A stretch of 64,000 bases of DNA from assembly GCF_009765705.1 (NCBI RefSeq), contig NZ_LMUX01000027.1:97303-161302 (forward strand), written 5' to 3'. Below are positions 8,514 to 16,792 of this stretch, one piece after another; within the stretch, counting starts at the first letter, position 1; each line of letters begins with the position of its first letter. Made by a program: the position numbers and the translations under genes. Source of the stretch: Burkholderia sp. L27(2015). GTDB taxonomy: Bacteria; Pseudomonadota; Gammaproteobacteria; Burkholderiales; Burkholderiaceae. The notes below the pieces were generated by a model that saw only the letters and a program-made list of their open reading frames with translations, ran no database searches and had not been told where the DNA came from.

Positions 8514-9416
8514 TCAATCCAGAAAACGAGTGAAAGCTTCGACCGGATCGCGGCTGGTTTGTAGCGTATTTTCGAGCGCGTCATGGGCGGCGTAACCGAG
8601 CGCCATGCCGCATACCACCATCTCGTCGTCGCCGAGCGAGAGTTCACGCGTGAGAACCCGGTGAAACTGGGTAAAGGCGGCTTGCGGGCAGGTGTCCAGG
8701 CCCTCGCCGCGCGCAGCGATCATCAGGTTCTGCAAAAACATGCCGTAGTCGAGCCAACTACCTAGCTCGAGCCGGCGGTCGATGGTGAAGACCAGTCCAA
8801 CCGGCGCGTCGAAAAAGCGAAAGTTGCGCGCGTGCTGGGCATGCATCCGTTGCTTGTCGGTGCGCCCTATGCCCAGCAGTGTGTAGAGGTCCCAGCCGAC
8901 TTTGCGTCGCCTTTCTATATAGGGGGAAAACCAGGTACGCGGGTAGTAGGCGTATTCCTGCACATAGAGTGCGTCGCGTTGGGGGTCGTCATACGCTTTG
9001 AGCAGTGCGGCGACCACACGCTGCAGGGTCTGGCCGCTCAGGACATAAACTCGCCAGGGCTGGGTATTGGTTCCGGACGGCGCGCGGCTGGCCAATTCAA
9101 GCAGCGCCTTGATGCGGGCTTGCGGGATCGGATCGGGCTTGAAGGCACGCACCGAGCGGCGTGTCGCGATGGCGTGTGCCACGGGGTTGAGGTGGTACGC
9201 CGCGGCTTTATGGGGAGATGACTCGGCGATGGAGGTCTTATCGACGGGCGCCTGAGTGGCTACATGAGCCGTTGCATGAGCGGTCGCCTCAGCGTATGCC
9301 TGAGCGATGGATGCTGCAGGTAGGGGTGCCTCGGCGATAGATGCGTCGTCATACACGGCGCCGGCGGTCGGGTCAGGTGCTTGCTCGGGCCGAGCGCCGG
9401 ACCGGTTTGCGTTCAT
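8514..9416 (-). CDS. Nitroreductase family protein with long N-terminal extension
   Basis: A 300-residue FMN-dependent nitroreductase-fold protein. The core begins near residue 76 with HAIATRRSVRAFKPDPIP (FMN phosphate-binding Arg residues) and contains SRAPSGTNTQPWRVYVL, GMFLQNLMIAARGEGLDTCPQ (20 residues or fewer of it conserved) and VCGMALGYA, all classical. The family reduces nitro groups, quinones or flavins with NAD(P)H. Residues 1-75 are low complexity (repeated Ala-Thr-His and Ala-Pro runs), unlike the conserved core, and probably disordered. The gene overlaps the preceding 84-residue secreted protein by 4 bp, so the two are translationally coupled. Confidence 0.9.
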   Translation of the reverse strand: MNANRSGARPEQAPDPTAGAVYDDASIAEAPLPAASIAQAYAEATAHATAHVATQAPVDKTSIAESSPHKAAAYHLNPVAHAIATRRSVRAFKPDPIPQARIKALLELASRAPSGTNTQPWRVYVLSGQTLQRVVAALLKAYDDPQRDALYVQEYAYYPRTWFSPYIERRRKVGWDLYTLLGIGRTDKQRMHAQHARNFRFFDAPVGLVFTIDRRLELGSWLDYGMFLQNLMIAARGEGLDTCPQAAFTQFHRVLTRELSLGDDEMVVCGMALGYAAHDALENTLQTSRDPVEAFTRFLD

Positions 9417-9667
9417 TCAGTCGGGCACTGCAAGTTACAATCGTCGGGGTCGGCTGTTTTGAAGCTTTTCTTGCGTTTTTGGTCGGCGATCGCTTGTTTT
9501 TGTTCCGCAACTGAGCTCGATGCCGCGAATTCAAGTTGCGGATGCGCTTGAAGTTGCCAGTCGGGGGTGACCAAGCCGCCGGGCGTACCGGGACGATATT
9601 GTGCGAACGCCCCGGTGCTGCACACGAGCAAACCGCATGCAAGCACGGTCAGAGTACGATGAATCAT
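9413..9667 (-). CDS. Small secreted protein of unknown function
   Basis: An 84-residue protein beginning with a clear Sec signal peptide (MIHRTLTVLACGLLVCSTGAFA, cut after FAFA-type AFA near residue 22). The mature ~62 residues are polar, with a Lys-rich helix (SSVAEQKQAIADQKRKK) and two cysteines near the end (CNLQC). A strong ribosome site ggagg lies 7 bp before the ATG. The stop overlaps the start of the nitroreductase gene in an ATGA arrangement. No family is recognised; it may be periplasmic. Confidence 0.72.
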   Translation of the reverse strand: MIHRTLTVLACGLLVCSTGAFAQYRPGTPGGLVTPDWQLQAHPQLEFAASSSVAEQKQAIADQKRKKSFKTADPDDCNLQCPTE

Positions 9668-9875
9668 GAATTCCTCCAGCGAATAACTAGGCGCACCATG
9701 CGTCGCCTCTGATTTTACGCGAGCTTGGCACTGGATGGGTTACAGCAACCCTTAAGGGTGCTCGCGACAGGTGGTCGTCACGACGCGAGCGGTTGCCATG
9801 GTGGCGTGGGTATCGGTGGATCGGTGGATCGGCGGTGGTAATTATGGCCCGCACTTGAATGGATGTTCCAATTGT

Positions 9876-11081
9876 ATGGATGAAATCGACGTAGTGGTGA
9901 TCGGCGCCGGCGTTGTAGGGCTGGCGGTGGCTCGCTCGTTGGCGCTGGCGGGCCGAGAGGTGTTGGTGCTCGAAGCGGCAGCGATGATAGGCACGGGTAC
10001 GAGTTCGCGCAATAGCGAGGTCATACACGCGGGCCTGTATTACGAACCGGGTTCGCTCAAGGCGCGCCTGTGCGTGCGCGGGCGCGAGCTGCTGTATGCG
10101 TATTGCGACAGCCATGGTGTGGCCTATCGACGTTGCGGCAAACTGCTGGTTGCAACAACGCAGGAGCAAATTCCCAAGCTGGCGGCGATCGAAACGCAGG
10201 CGCGCCGCAACGGCGTGTCCAGCCTGCGGCATCTGAGTGCCGAACAGGCGCGCGCGCTGGAACCGGCGCTGCATTGCGTGGCGGCTTTGCACTCGCCCGA
10301 CACTGGGATCGTCGATAGTCATCAGCTGATGCTGGCCTTGCAAGGCGACGCTGAGGCGCATGGCGCGATCTGCGCGTTTCGAGCGCCGGTGCAGCGCATC
10401 GAGCGCGAGGCGGATGGCCGGTTCAGGATTGAAGTGGGTGACGATGCCGCAGGCGGTGTGGCCGAGCCTGCGGGAGAGCCTGGGGCCCGGTCCGGATCGC
10501 AGTCCGCGTCAGCGTCCGGGTCACAGCACGGGTCAGAGCAAGATGTCCAGCCCTTCATGTTACGCGCGCAGCACGTGGTGAATTGCGCGGGCCTGCAGGC
10601 GCAGGCGGTGGCCAGCCGGATCCAAGGGCTAGCCCCACAGCATGTGCCGCCGCTCTACATGGCGCGCGGCAATTATTTCAGTCTGTCAGGCCGCTCGCCG
10701 TTCGACAGGCTGATCTATCCGATGCCCGACGAGGCGGGGCTAGGCGTGCATCTGACAGTCGATCTTGGCGGGCAAGCTAAATTTGGTCCGGATGTCGAGT
10801 GGCTCGATACCGTCGATTACCAGGTGGATCCGCATCGAGCCGACAGCTTTTACGCGGCGATACGCACTTACTGGCCTGACCTGGCCGACGGCGCGTTGCA
10901 ACCGGCCTACGCCGGGATACGACCGAAATTGGTCGGGCCTGGGCAGCCCGCGGCGGATTTCATAGTGCAAGGTGAGCTCGAGCACGGCGTAAAGGGGCTC
11001 CTCAACTTTTTCGGCATCGAGTCGCCCGGTTTGACGTCGTCCTTGGCGCTGGCGGAATACGCGACGGCACGGCTCACATAA
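9876..11081 (+). CDS. FAD-dependent oxidoreductase, L-2-hydroxyglutarate oxidase (LhgO)-like
   Basis: Starting at the ATG at 9876 the protein opens directly with the dinucleotide-binding fold [18 protein letters not shown]; an upstream GTG at 9771 would add 35 residues of no conservation. The DAO-fold signature [19 protein letters not shown] with the FAD-linked region is typical of L-2-hydroxyglutarate oxidase/dehydrogenase relatives, as are MARGNYFSL and YAGIRPKL. The total is 401 residues. It probably oxidises a 2-hydroxy acid and passes electrons to oxygen or quinone. A Ser/Gly/Ala/Gln-rich insert (bases ~10444-10551) interrupts the substrate domain and looks like a simple-sequence expansion. 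The gene stands alone, divergent from the small secreted protein. Confidence 0.85.
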   Translation: MDEIDVVVIGAGVVGLAVARSLALAGREVLVLEAAAMIGTGTSSRNSEVIHAGLYYEPGSLKARLCVRGRELLYAYCDSHGVAYRRCGKLLVATTQEQIPKLAAIETQARRNGVSSLRHLSAEQARALEPALHCVAALHSPDTGIVDSHQLMLALQGDAEAHGAICAFRAPVQRIEREADGRFRIEVGDDAAGGVAEPAGEPGARSGSQSASASGSQHGSEQDVQPFMLRAQHVVNCAGLQAQAVASRIQGLAPQHVPPLYMARGNYFSLSGRSPFDRLIYPMPDEAGLGVHLTVDLGGQAKFGPDVEWLDTVDYQVDPHRADSFYAAIRTYWPDLADGALQPAYAGIRPKLVGPGQPAADFIVQGELEHGVKGLLNFFGIESPGLTSSLALAEYATARLT

Positions 11082-11247
11082 GCGGCGGCGTCTCGTATTC
11101 CATAAGCCGCGGCGTTGTGCTCTTAAGCTGCGGCGTGGTGTCCTTAAGCCGCGGCGTGGTGTCCTCAAGCCGTGGCATCGTCCACTTAAGCTGTGGCGTC
11201 GTGCATTTCAGCCGCGGCGTTGCCTACTTAAGCCGCGGCGTTGCGTA
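11079..11247. repeat. 21-bp tandem repeat array, ~8 copies
   Basis: The core cttaagccgcggcgtNgtg recurs at 11100, 11122, 11143, 11164, 11185, 11206 and 11227, with a diverged first copy at ~11079. The period is 21 bp from the second copy on. It begins at the stop codon of the LhgO-like gene and ends ~30 bp before the end of the dienelactone hydrolase gene. Because 21 is divisible by three, frames on both strands stay open, giving heptapeptide repeats such as LSRGVVx on the plus strand, but no start site or family supports a gene. Confidence 0.9.
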
Positions 11248-11277
11248 CTCAATCAGACCGATAGCCGCACGTTGCGA

Positions 11278-11976
11278 TCAGAGGTTTTGCACGAGAAATT
11301 GCAGCGTACGGCCCAGCGCCAAAGCCGAAGCCTTTTGCTGATAAGCGCCGCGATCCCAGCAGTTAAAGCCGTGGTCCGCACCGGGATAGACGTGGAACTC
11401 GGCGTTTCCGTGGCTCTTGAAGGCGGCTTTGACCTGCTCCACGGCAGACAAGGGAATGTGGCCGTCGTTCTCGGCATAGTGGAACAGCATCGGCACCTTG
11501 ATCTTGCTCGCGACATCGAGCTTGTCCTGAATGCCGCCGCCGTAATAAGGCACGGCAGCATCCACCAGCCCTTCCGATGCAGACAAATAAGACATGCGGC
11601 CGCCGAAGCAATATCCGATTGCCGCGATTTTGCCTGTCACCTCGGGCCTGCTGCGCAGCGCTTTGGCGGCCGCCGCGGCGTCGCTGAGTGTGCGTGCGGG
11701 ATCGAGTTGTTGCATGAGTGCGATGGCGCGGCTCATGTCGGGCTCGGCATAGCCCAGCTCGATGTGCGGCTCGGCGCGCCAGAAGACATCGGGTGCCAGC
11801 ACCACGTAACCGGCCTGTGCGTATTGGTCGGCCACGCCGCGAATATGGCTATTTACGCCGAAAATCTCTTGGAACAACAAGATGCCGGGACCTTTGCCGG
11901 TCGGCGGCAACGCCAGGTAGGCCGGCATGGTGCCGCCATCGGCAGCAACATCGATCCAGCTTGAACGTACGGTCAT
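11278..11976 (-). CDS. Dienelactone hydrolase family protein
   Basis: A 232-residue alpha/beta hydrolase with the complete dienelactone hydrolase triad: the nucleophile Cys in GYCFGG, the Asp in YAENDGHIP and the His in GADHGFNC. QEIFGVN near residue 36 is the typical family motif with the Glu that pairs with the Cys. The length equals that of classical enzymes. The family opens dienelactones in chloroaromatic breakdown, but many chromosomal members have other ester or lactone substrates, and no ring-cleavage genes are nearby. It is transcribed alone. Confidence 0.92.
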   Translation of the reverse strand: MTVRSSWIDVAADGGTMPAYLALPPTGKGPGILLFQEIFGVNSHIRGVADQYAQAGYVVLAPDVFWRAEPHIELGYAEPDMSRAIALMQQLDPARTLSDAAAAAKALRSRPEVTGKIAAIGYCFGGRMSYLSASEGLVDAAVPYYGGGIQDKLDVASKIKVPMLFHYAENDGHIPLSAVEQVKAAFKSHGNAEFHVYPGADHGFNCWDRGAYQQKASALALGRTLQFLVQNL

Positions 11977-12362
11977 TGCAATTTCCTCGCGAAGGGTTAG
12001 GGGGTCAGTTAGTGTGCCATTGTTCAGTTAACTTTGTCGGCGGCCTCTTTGACCGGTGCAAAAGAAAGCGCTCGCAAACCCTGATTGACGTTTGCAAGGT
12101 TCGGCAGACATGCTTGCGCCTATCAAATCGAGTGGAGTAACGGCTTTTAAAATTCCTCACCACAACTTTATTTGACGCCGTACACTTCGCGCAGATGTTC
12201 GCGGGGTCCGTCAAAAACGCGAAACCGCGATTGTCGAAAAGGCAGTACATACATGATGTACGGCTGCGGATGTAATCCCGATTGAAGTCGACGGAAAATA
12301 TCCGCTGGGGCGTGACCCAAAAACTTTGCGCACGAACTTTGGAACCGAAACTGGAGAGTTAC
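11977..12362. other. 386-bp promoter region between dienelactone hydrolase and the ABC binding protein
   Basis: This divergent region holds no convincing gene. It contains the inverted repeat at 12245-12261 and a ggag ribosome site shortly before the ATG at 12363. Long antisense frames that overlap the binding-protein gene reach into it but are shadows. Confidence 0.6.
12245..12261. promoter_or_regulatory. Inverted repeat GTACAT-N5-ATGTAC (candidate operator)
   Basis: Two exact 6-bp arms flank acatg, about 100 bp before the start of the branched-chain amino-acid binding-protein gene. Placement fits a transcription-factor site or promoter-proximal element. The factor is unknown. Confidence 0.4.
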
Positions 12363-13508
12363 ATGGATAGCAAGCTTCACAAACTTCTGCCGATCGCCGC
12401 TGCAGCTATGCTCTGCGCAGGTTTTGCATCGCAGGCATCGGCGGACCAAGTAGTCAAGATTGGTCACGTTGCTCCTTTGACGGGCGGTATCGCTCACCTG
12501 GGCAAAGACAATGAAAACGGCGCTCGCTTGGCCATCGAAGAAATCAACAAGAAAGGTCTGACAATCGGCGGCCAGAAGATCACGCTGGAACTGGACGCAC
12601 AAGACGATGCAGCCGACCCGCGTCAAGCCACGCAAGTCGCGCAAAAGCTGGTGGACGATAAGGTCGTCGCCGTGGTGGGTCACTTGAACTCGGGTACGTC
12701 GATCCCCGCGTCGAAGATCTATAGCGATGCCGGCATCGTTCAGATTTCGCCGTCGGCCACCAACCCGACCTACACGCTGCAAGGCTTCAAGACGACCTAC
12801 CGGGTTGTGGCGACCGATGCTCAGCAAGGCCCGGCGCTGGCCAACTACGCATCCAAAGGCCTGAAAGCCAAGTCGGTGGCAATCGTTGACGATGCCACCG
12901 CTTACGGTCAAGGTCTGGCCAACGAGTTCGAAAAACAAGCCAAAGCCAATGGCGTGACCGTGCTCTCGCACGACGCGACCAACGACAAGGCGGTGGACTT
13001 CCGCGCGATTCTGACCAAGATCAAGGGTGAGCATCCGGACGTGATCATGTACGGCGGCATGGACGCTACCGGCGGCCCGTTCGCCAAGCAAGCCAAGCAA
13101 CTGGCGATCACCTCGAAGGTGCTGGCGGGCGACGGCGTGTGTACCGACAAGCTGTCGGACCTGGCAGGCGACGCGACCGACAACATCATTTGCTCGATCG
13201 CCGGTATGCCGCTGGAGAAGATGGCCGGTGGTGCTGCATTCCAGAAGCGTTATATCGCGCGTTTCAACCAACCGATCCAGATCTACGCACCGTTCACCTA
13301 TGACGCTGTGTACATCATTGTCGATGCAATGAAGCGTGCCAACTCGACCGATCCGGCGAAGATCCTGGCGGAAATGCCGTCCACGGACTACCACGGCGTG
13401 CTGGGCGAAACCCAATTCGACTCCAAGGGTGACCTCAAGCAAGGCGTGATCTCGCTGTACGACTACGTTGGCGGCAAGCAAAAACTGCTCGACATCGTCA
13501 AGATGTAA
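12363..13508 (+). CDS. Branched-chain amino acid ABC transporter substrate-binding protein (LivJ/LivK type)
   Basis: The ATG at 12363 with a ggag ribosome site gives 381 residues. Residues 1-~25 are a Sec signal peptide (LLPIAAAAMLCAGFASQASA). The mature protein has the periplasmic binding protein type 1 pattern: IGHVAPLTGGIAHLGKDNENG, VVAVVGHLNSGTSIPA-like segments and ATAYGQGLANEFEKQAK. It binds Leu/Ile/Val or related ligands in the periplasm and delivers them to LivHM-FG. The permease and ATPase genes are not next to it, so it is an orphan receptor that must share a transporter coded elsewhere. A strong terminator follows immediately. A divergent 460-residue frame on the other strand is a shadow. 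Confidence 0.95.
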   Translation: MDSKLHKLLPIAAAAMLCAGFASQASADQVVKIGHVAPLTGGIAHLGKDNENGARLAIEEINKKGLTIGGQKITLELDAQDDAADPRQATQVAQKLVDDKVVAVVGHLNSGTSIPASKIYSDAGIVQISPSATNPTYTLQGFKTTYRVVATDAQQGPALANYASKGLKAKSVAIVDDATAYGQGLANEFEKQAKANGVTVLSHDATNDKAVDFRAILTKIKGEHPDVIMYGGMDATGGPFAKQAKQLAITSKVLAGDGVCTDKLSDLAGDATDNIICSIAGMPLEKMAGGAAFQKRYIARFNQPIQIYAPFTYDAVYIIVDAMKRANSTDPAKILAEMPSTDYHGVLGETQFDSKGDLKQGVISLYDYVGGKQKLLDIVKM

Positions 13509-13528
13509 TAGCGGTTTAAGTTGATCGA

Positions 13529-13565
13529 ACGGCGCGTGCCTTCCGGGCACGCGCCGTTTTTGTTT
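13529..13565 (+). terminator. Strong rho-independent terminator
   Basis: The stem ggcgcgtgcc/gggcacgcgcc with a ttcc tetraloop is followed by a T-run, 20 bp after the stop of the amino-acid binding-protein gene. Confidence 0.95.
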
Positions 13566-13858
13566 GAGTTGCGTCTTTTTGCCGCATGCGCCGCCGCTAC
13601 CAGGGCTGCGACCTAAGCCAAGCGAGTTGGGATCGATTCAACAGCCCAATGTTGCGCGCAATGCGTCCACCAGATACCGGCAAATTGCTATCCTAGGATT
13701 TTCGATCGCGTCGCGCTTGCCCATCGAATGGACGGCCGCTCAAATACGACATCACGCCATGCTGATCGCCCCTGAACGCGCTCCACCTCCTGCATCAAAG
13801 CACGTACTGCGCCCTGGCGACGCATGCGCGAGAACCTGCCGGATACCCGTACCCGACA

Positions 13859-14413
13859 GTGCTGCCGTTTGCATGCGATACAGCGCACGTGCCGCTGATC
13901 CTGGCGAGCGCGTTATCCGAGCACGCCCGCAATCTGCAAGCCGATTCCAGGGCCGGTCTCGTGGTCTTTACCGGGCCTGACGAGGACGTGTTGAGTGGTG
14001 CGCGCTTGACCTTGGTGGGCGAATTTCTGCCCTGTCAGCCAGGCGCCAAGACGCTCGCACGTTACCTGCGTTATCAACCTGATGCGCAGCGCTATCTGGA
14101 CCTGGGCGATTTCGCCTTCTACCGACTAAAACTGGAACGCATGCGGTATATCGGCGGTTTCGCCACCATGGGTTGGATTACTGCAACCGATTGGGCATCA
14201 CTTGCACTGCTCGATGAAGAAAACGAAGCGGCGATTACACAGCGGCTCGCGATCGGGCTGAGGGCCGAGGTTGCCGTGTTGGGAGTGGATTACTTTGGTG
14301 CGGATTTGCGAGTCAATCAGGCACGTGTGCGAATCGCGTTGGATGAGCCTGCCGGCGATGCCGATTTGTTGACCCAGAGACTGATGGTTTTGCTCGCAGA
14401 TTACTATCAATAA
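13859..14413 (+). CDS. HugZ-like (pyridoxamine-phosphate-oxidase fold) heme-utilisation protein, 5' end damaged or misread
   Basis: The best supported open start is a GTG at 13859, giving 184 residues, but similarity begins earlier. The same frame upstream, from the stop at 13763-13765, reads LNALHLLHQSTYCALATHA and REPAGYPYPTVLPF, which is the usual beginning of this family. No ATG, GTG or TTG precedes it in frame; an ATG at 13758 lies in another frame and would fit after a one-base shift. The body has a split-barrel flavin/heme-binding domain (SEHARNLQADSRAGLVVF, ARLTLVGEF, RMRYIGGFATMGWI) and a DUF2470-type C-terminus from ~115. Relatives bind or degrade heme. It may be a frameshifted gene, use a rare start, or contain a base error. 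Confidence 0.75.
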   Translation: MLPFACDTAHVPLILASALSEHARNLQADSRAGLVVFTGPDEDVLSGARLTLVGEFLPCQPGAKTLARYLRYQPDAQRYLDLGDFAFYRLKLERMRYIGGFATMGWITATDWASLALLDEENEAAITQRLAIGLRAEVAVLGVDYFGADLRVNQARVRIALDEPAGDADLLTQRLMVLLADYYQ

Positions 14414-14936
14414 CGCCGGAAATAACCCTGGACGGGTCATTTCTCAAAATAATTAGCCTGACAAATTAGACAATTCGCATACGGATTCGTCCGCATACCG
14501 AGCAATCATTTTAAATAAGTATTTAATAAGCGGCGATTTTTGTCAGTCCGACGTAGTTGACATTATTGGCGCAGGATTTTTGTAATAAATCTTAATAACA
14601 ATGAATAGGCTCTCGTAGGGGAAATAGAATAAGTTAGCGCAACCATACTCAATGCTTGCCAACATCTGCAGGTAGATTTGTCAAATAGGCTCGCGCAAAA
14701 CGCGACCCGGCCACGGTCCGCCCCCAAAACTTAACTGCTTTCTCAAAATGAAAATGAATCGTTTTGACAAATGTCAGTAAATGACAAACCTGCTTTGCGT
14801 CGTCCAAAAATCGATCTATACCGTCTTTATGATATTTGAATGATATGTTAGAGTACGCTCGCGATCGCAATGGAAGGGACAGTGGATTCCCGTCCAGCGA
14901 GAATGCCGTTTTGATATCAAGGAGTTAATTTACACC
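14414..14936. other. 523-bp AT-rich region upstream of the H-NS-like gene
   Basis: No gene is supported. The region is clearly more AT-rich than its surroundings, as expected for the control region of a nucleoid protein gene. It has a sigma70-like promoter at 14557-14586 and several copies of TGACAAA or its complement TTTGTCA, near 14459, 14538, 14678, 14763 and 14778. Confidence 0.6.
14557..14586 (+). promoter_or_regulatory. Sigma70-like promoter (TTGACA-18-TGTAAT)
   Basis: A perfect -35 box TTGACA is followed after 18 bp by TGTAAT, five of six matches to the -10 consensus. If used for the H-NS-like gene it implies a leader of about 340 nt; it could also drive an unrecognised small RNA. Confidence 0.5.
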
Positions 14937-15236
14937 ATGTCATCTTATAAAGATCTTCTGATTCAACGTGAGCATCTCGAAAAACAAATCGAGCAAGCGA
15001 AGGAAAAAGAATTCAACGCCGTTGTCGCAGACATCAAGCAAAAGATGTTGGACTACGGTATCTCGGCAGTCGATTTGGGTTTGGCGCGCGCAGGCAAGGG
15101 TGTAAAGGGCCGGCCGCGTGCTGGAGTCGCGCCTAAGTTTCGCGATCCGCTGTCCGGTAGCTCGTGGTCGGGCCGGGGAAAACCGCCCAAATGGATCGCC
15201 GGTAAAAATCGCGACGAATTCCTGATTCAGAAATGA
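14937..15236 (+). CDS. H-NS family nucleoid-associated protein
   Basis: A 99-residue protein. Residues 1-~50 form a charged helical oligomerisation segment (REHLEKQIEQAKEKEFNAVV). The C-terminal DNA-binding domain ends in KFRDPLSGSSWSGRGKPPKW, matching the H-NS core (Y/F-R-D-P-x-G-x-TWSGRGRxPxW). The KGRPRAG linker adds a positively charged patch as in Burkholderia Bv3F-type proteins. It would coat AT-rich DNA and silence transferred genes. Ribosome site aaggag lies 12 bp before the ATG. The AT-rich upstream region suggests autoregulation. Confidence 0.95.
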   Translation: MSSYKDLLIQREHLEKQIEQAKEKEFNAVVADIKQKMLDYGISAVDLGLARAGKGVKGRPRAGVAPKFRDPLSGSSWSGRGKPPKWIAGKNRDEFLIQK

Positions 15237-15634
15237 TTTCCGATGGTAGGTCAGCGACGGTACGTCAACGACAGTAAATCAAGGACAGCAGGCCAGTTAT
15301 TCCTCCATGCCTGCCGTCGCTTTCCTGCCTTGCAAGCACTTCGTTCTTCGCTTCATACTCGATTTTTTGTTTTCAACGAATTGTCGTTGCGACGGGTTGT
15401 TGCGGCGAACCGCTGCCACCGCCCGCTATCGTAGTTGCTGTTCGCTCCCTCCCGAACCGCCTCCGGCACACCTATCCCATTCTCCAATTTATTGAACGCG
15501 AATGCGTCGCGTTATCGTAAGCATTTGATTTAAATGTATTTATTGTGGGAATTACGCGGTGAAACCGCGCTTGCGCCTACAATTAGATCGCGGGCACGTT
15601 CGAATGCCCGAACACCGCATCCCCGGAGTTTTAT
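15237..15634. other. 398-bp intergenic region
   Basis: No gene is seen. The sequence is AT-richer near 15500-15560 (a likely promoter for the metal transporter) and has small hairpins gcggtgaaaccgc (~15556) and cgggcacgttcgaatgcccg (~15590-15609) in what would be the leader of that gene. Their meaning is open. Confidence 0.5.
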
Positions 15635-16792
15635 ATGGCTCAACCAGCCATTGCGCCGCGCTTTCCGATGAGCAGCAAGCAATCGGTCGCGAAAAAGACC
15701 ACGCTGGTGAGCGTGGTGCTCAATCTGGCATTAATGGTGTTGCAGATCGCGGTCGGTACTTTTGCACATTCGCAAGCACTGATCGCCGACGGTGTGCATT
15801 CGCTGGGCGACCTCGTCTCCGATTTCATCGTTTTGCTTGCAAATCTTCATAGCCACGCCGAACCCGATCAAGATCATAACTATGGCCATAGTCGCTACGA
15901 AACCGTCGCGTCTTTGTTCCTGGGCGCAGTGCTGGTGACAGTGGGTGTCGGCATGCTGGTGCGAGCTGGCATGCGCCTCACGGAGTTGAGCACGCTGCCG
16001 GCGGTGCACATTAGCGCGCTCGGCATCGCGCTTGTCGTGCTGCTCTCGAAGGAACTACTGTTTCGCTACATGCTGCGCGAGGCGCGTCGCGTACGCTCGG
16101 CCATGCTGATCGCCAACGCCTGGCATGCGCGTTCGGACGCGGCGTCCTCGCTGGTGGTGGCGCTGGGCATCATCGGTAGCGTCTGCGGCGTGCGCCTGCT
16201 GGACCCGATTGCGGCAGCGGTGGTCGGCTTCATGGTTGCCCGCATGGGCTGGACCTTCGGCTGGGATGCGGTGCAGGATTTATCGGACCGGGCTCTCGAC
16301 GAGAGCGCGGCCGACAATATCTATGCATTGCTGATGGCCACCTCAGGCGTGCGTGGCGTGCACGAATTACGCACACGCAAGATGGGTGACATGGCACTCG
16401 TCGACGCGCATATTCTGGTTGACCCGTTGATCAGCGTGTCGGAAGGCCACTATATCGCCGAATCGGCGCGGCTCAGGGTGCTGGAGGCGCCCAGCGTACT
16501 CGATGCGCTGATACACGTCGATCCGGAAAACGACCTGTTCGGCAAGCCGACGCCCGGACTGCCGTCGCGCGAACAGCTTACCGCAGAGATTACCCGTGCA
16601 TTTGCAACGTCAAGCATTCACGTGCTGGACGTCAATATTCACTACTTGCGACGTGGCATCGACCTTGAGATTACTTTGCCCGAAAACTCGGCCATGCCGG
16701 CGGCGACCGAGCTTCAACAATTGCGCAAGAAGCTCGGTGTACGACAGATCAGAGTCGCGCGGGAATTGGCCGTGGTGCCCGAACGGACTTGA
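15635..16792 (+). CDS. Cation diffusion facilitator (CDF) family metal transporter
   Basis: A 385-residue inner-membrane protein with about six membrane segments in the first 215 residues. The paired metal-binding motifs are present: ADGVHSLGDLVSD on TM2 and NAWHARSDAASS on TM5, both HxxxD, as in Zn2+/Cd2+/Co2+/Fe2+ exporters. DHNYGHSRYETVA is the usual TM2-TM3 loop. A cytoplasmic C-terminal domain (GVRGVHELRTRKMGDMALVD) is the CDF dimerisation fold, and ~70 further residues extend beyond it. It exports divalent metal by proton antiport. Ribosome site ggag is present. Its stop codon abuts that of the convergent Lrp gene exactly, forming TGATCA. Confidence 0.93.
   Translation: MAQPAIAPRFPMSSKQSVAKKTTLVSVVLNLALMVLQIAVGTFAHSQALIADGVHSLGDLVSDFIVLLANLHSHAEPDQDHNYGHSRYETVASLFLGAVLVTVGVGMLVRAGMRLTELSTLPAVHISALGIALVVLLSKELLFRYMLREARRVRSAMLIANAWHARSDAASSLVVALGIIGSVCGVRLLDPIAAAVVGFMVARMGWTFGWDAVQDLSDRALDESAADNIYALLMATSGVRGVHELRTRKMGDMALVDAHILVDPLISVSEGHYIAESARLRVLEAPSVLDALIHVDPENDLFGKPTPGLPSREQLTAEITRAFATSSIHVLDVNIHYLRRGIDLEITLPENSAMPAATELQQLRKKLGVRQIRVARELAVVPERT

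Noticed and set aside
10740-11168. Arg-rich minus-strand frame partly in the 21-bp repeat
   Set aside because: It is antisense to the LhgO-like gene; the repeat keeps any frame open.
11079-11247. CRISPR array interpretation of the 21-bp repeat
   Set aside because: The units are directly adjacent with no spacers, and no cas gene is present.
12168-13550. 460-codon open frame on the minus strand
   Set aside because: It lies antisense to the clear binding-protein gene and has no family signature; its length comes from the codon pattern of the real gene.
14649-14870. 73-codon minus-strand frame in the H-NS promoter region
   Set aside because: It crosses AT-rich promoter DNA and shows no similarity or ribosome site.
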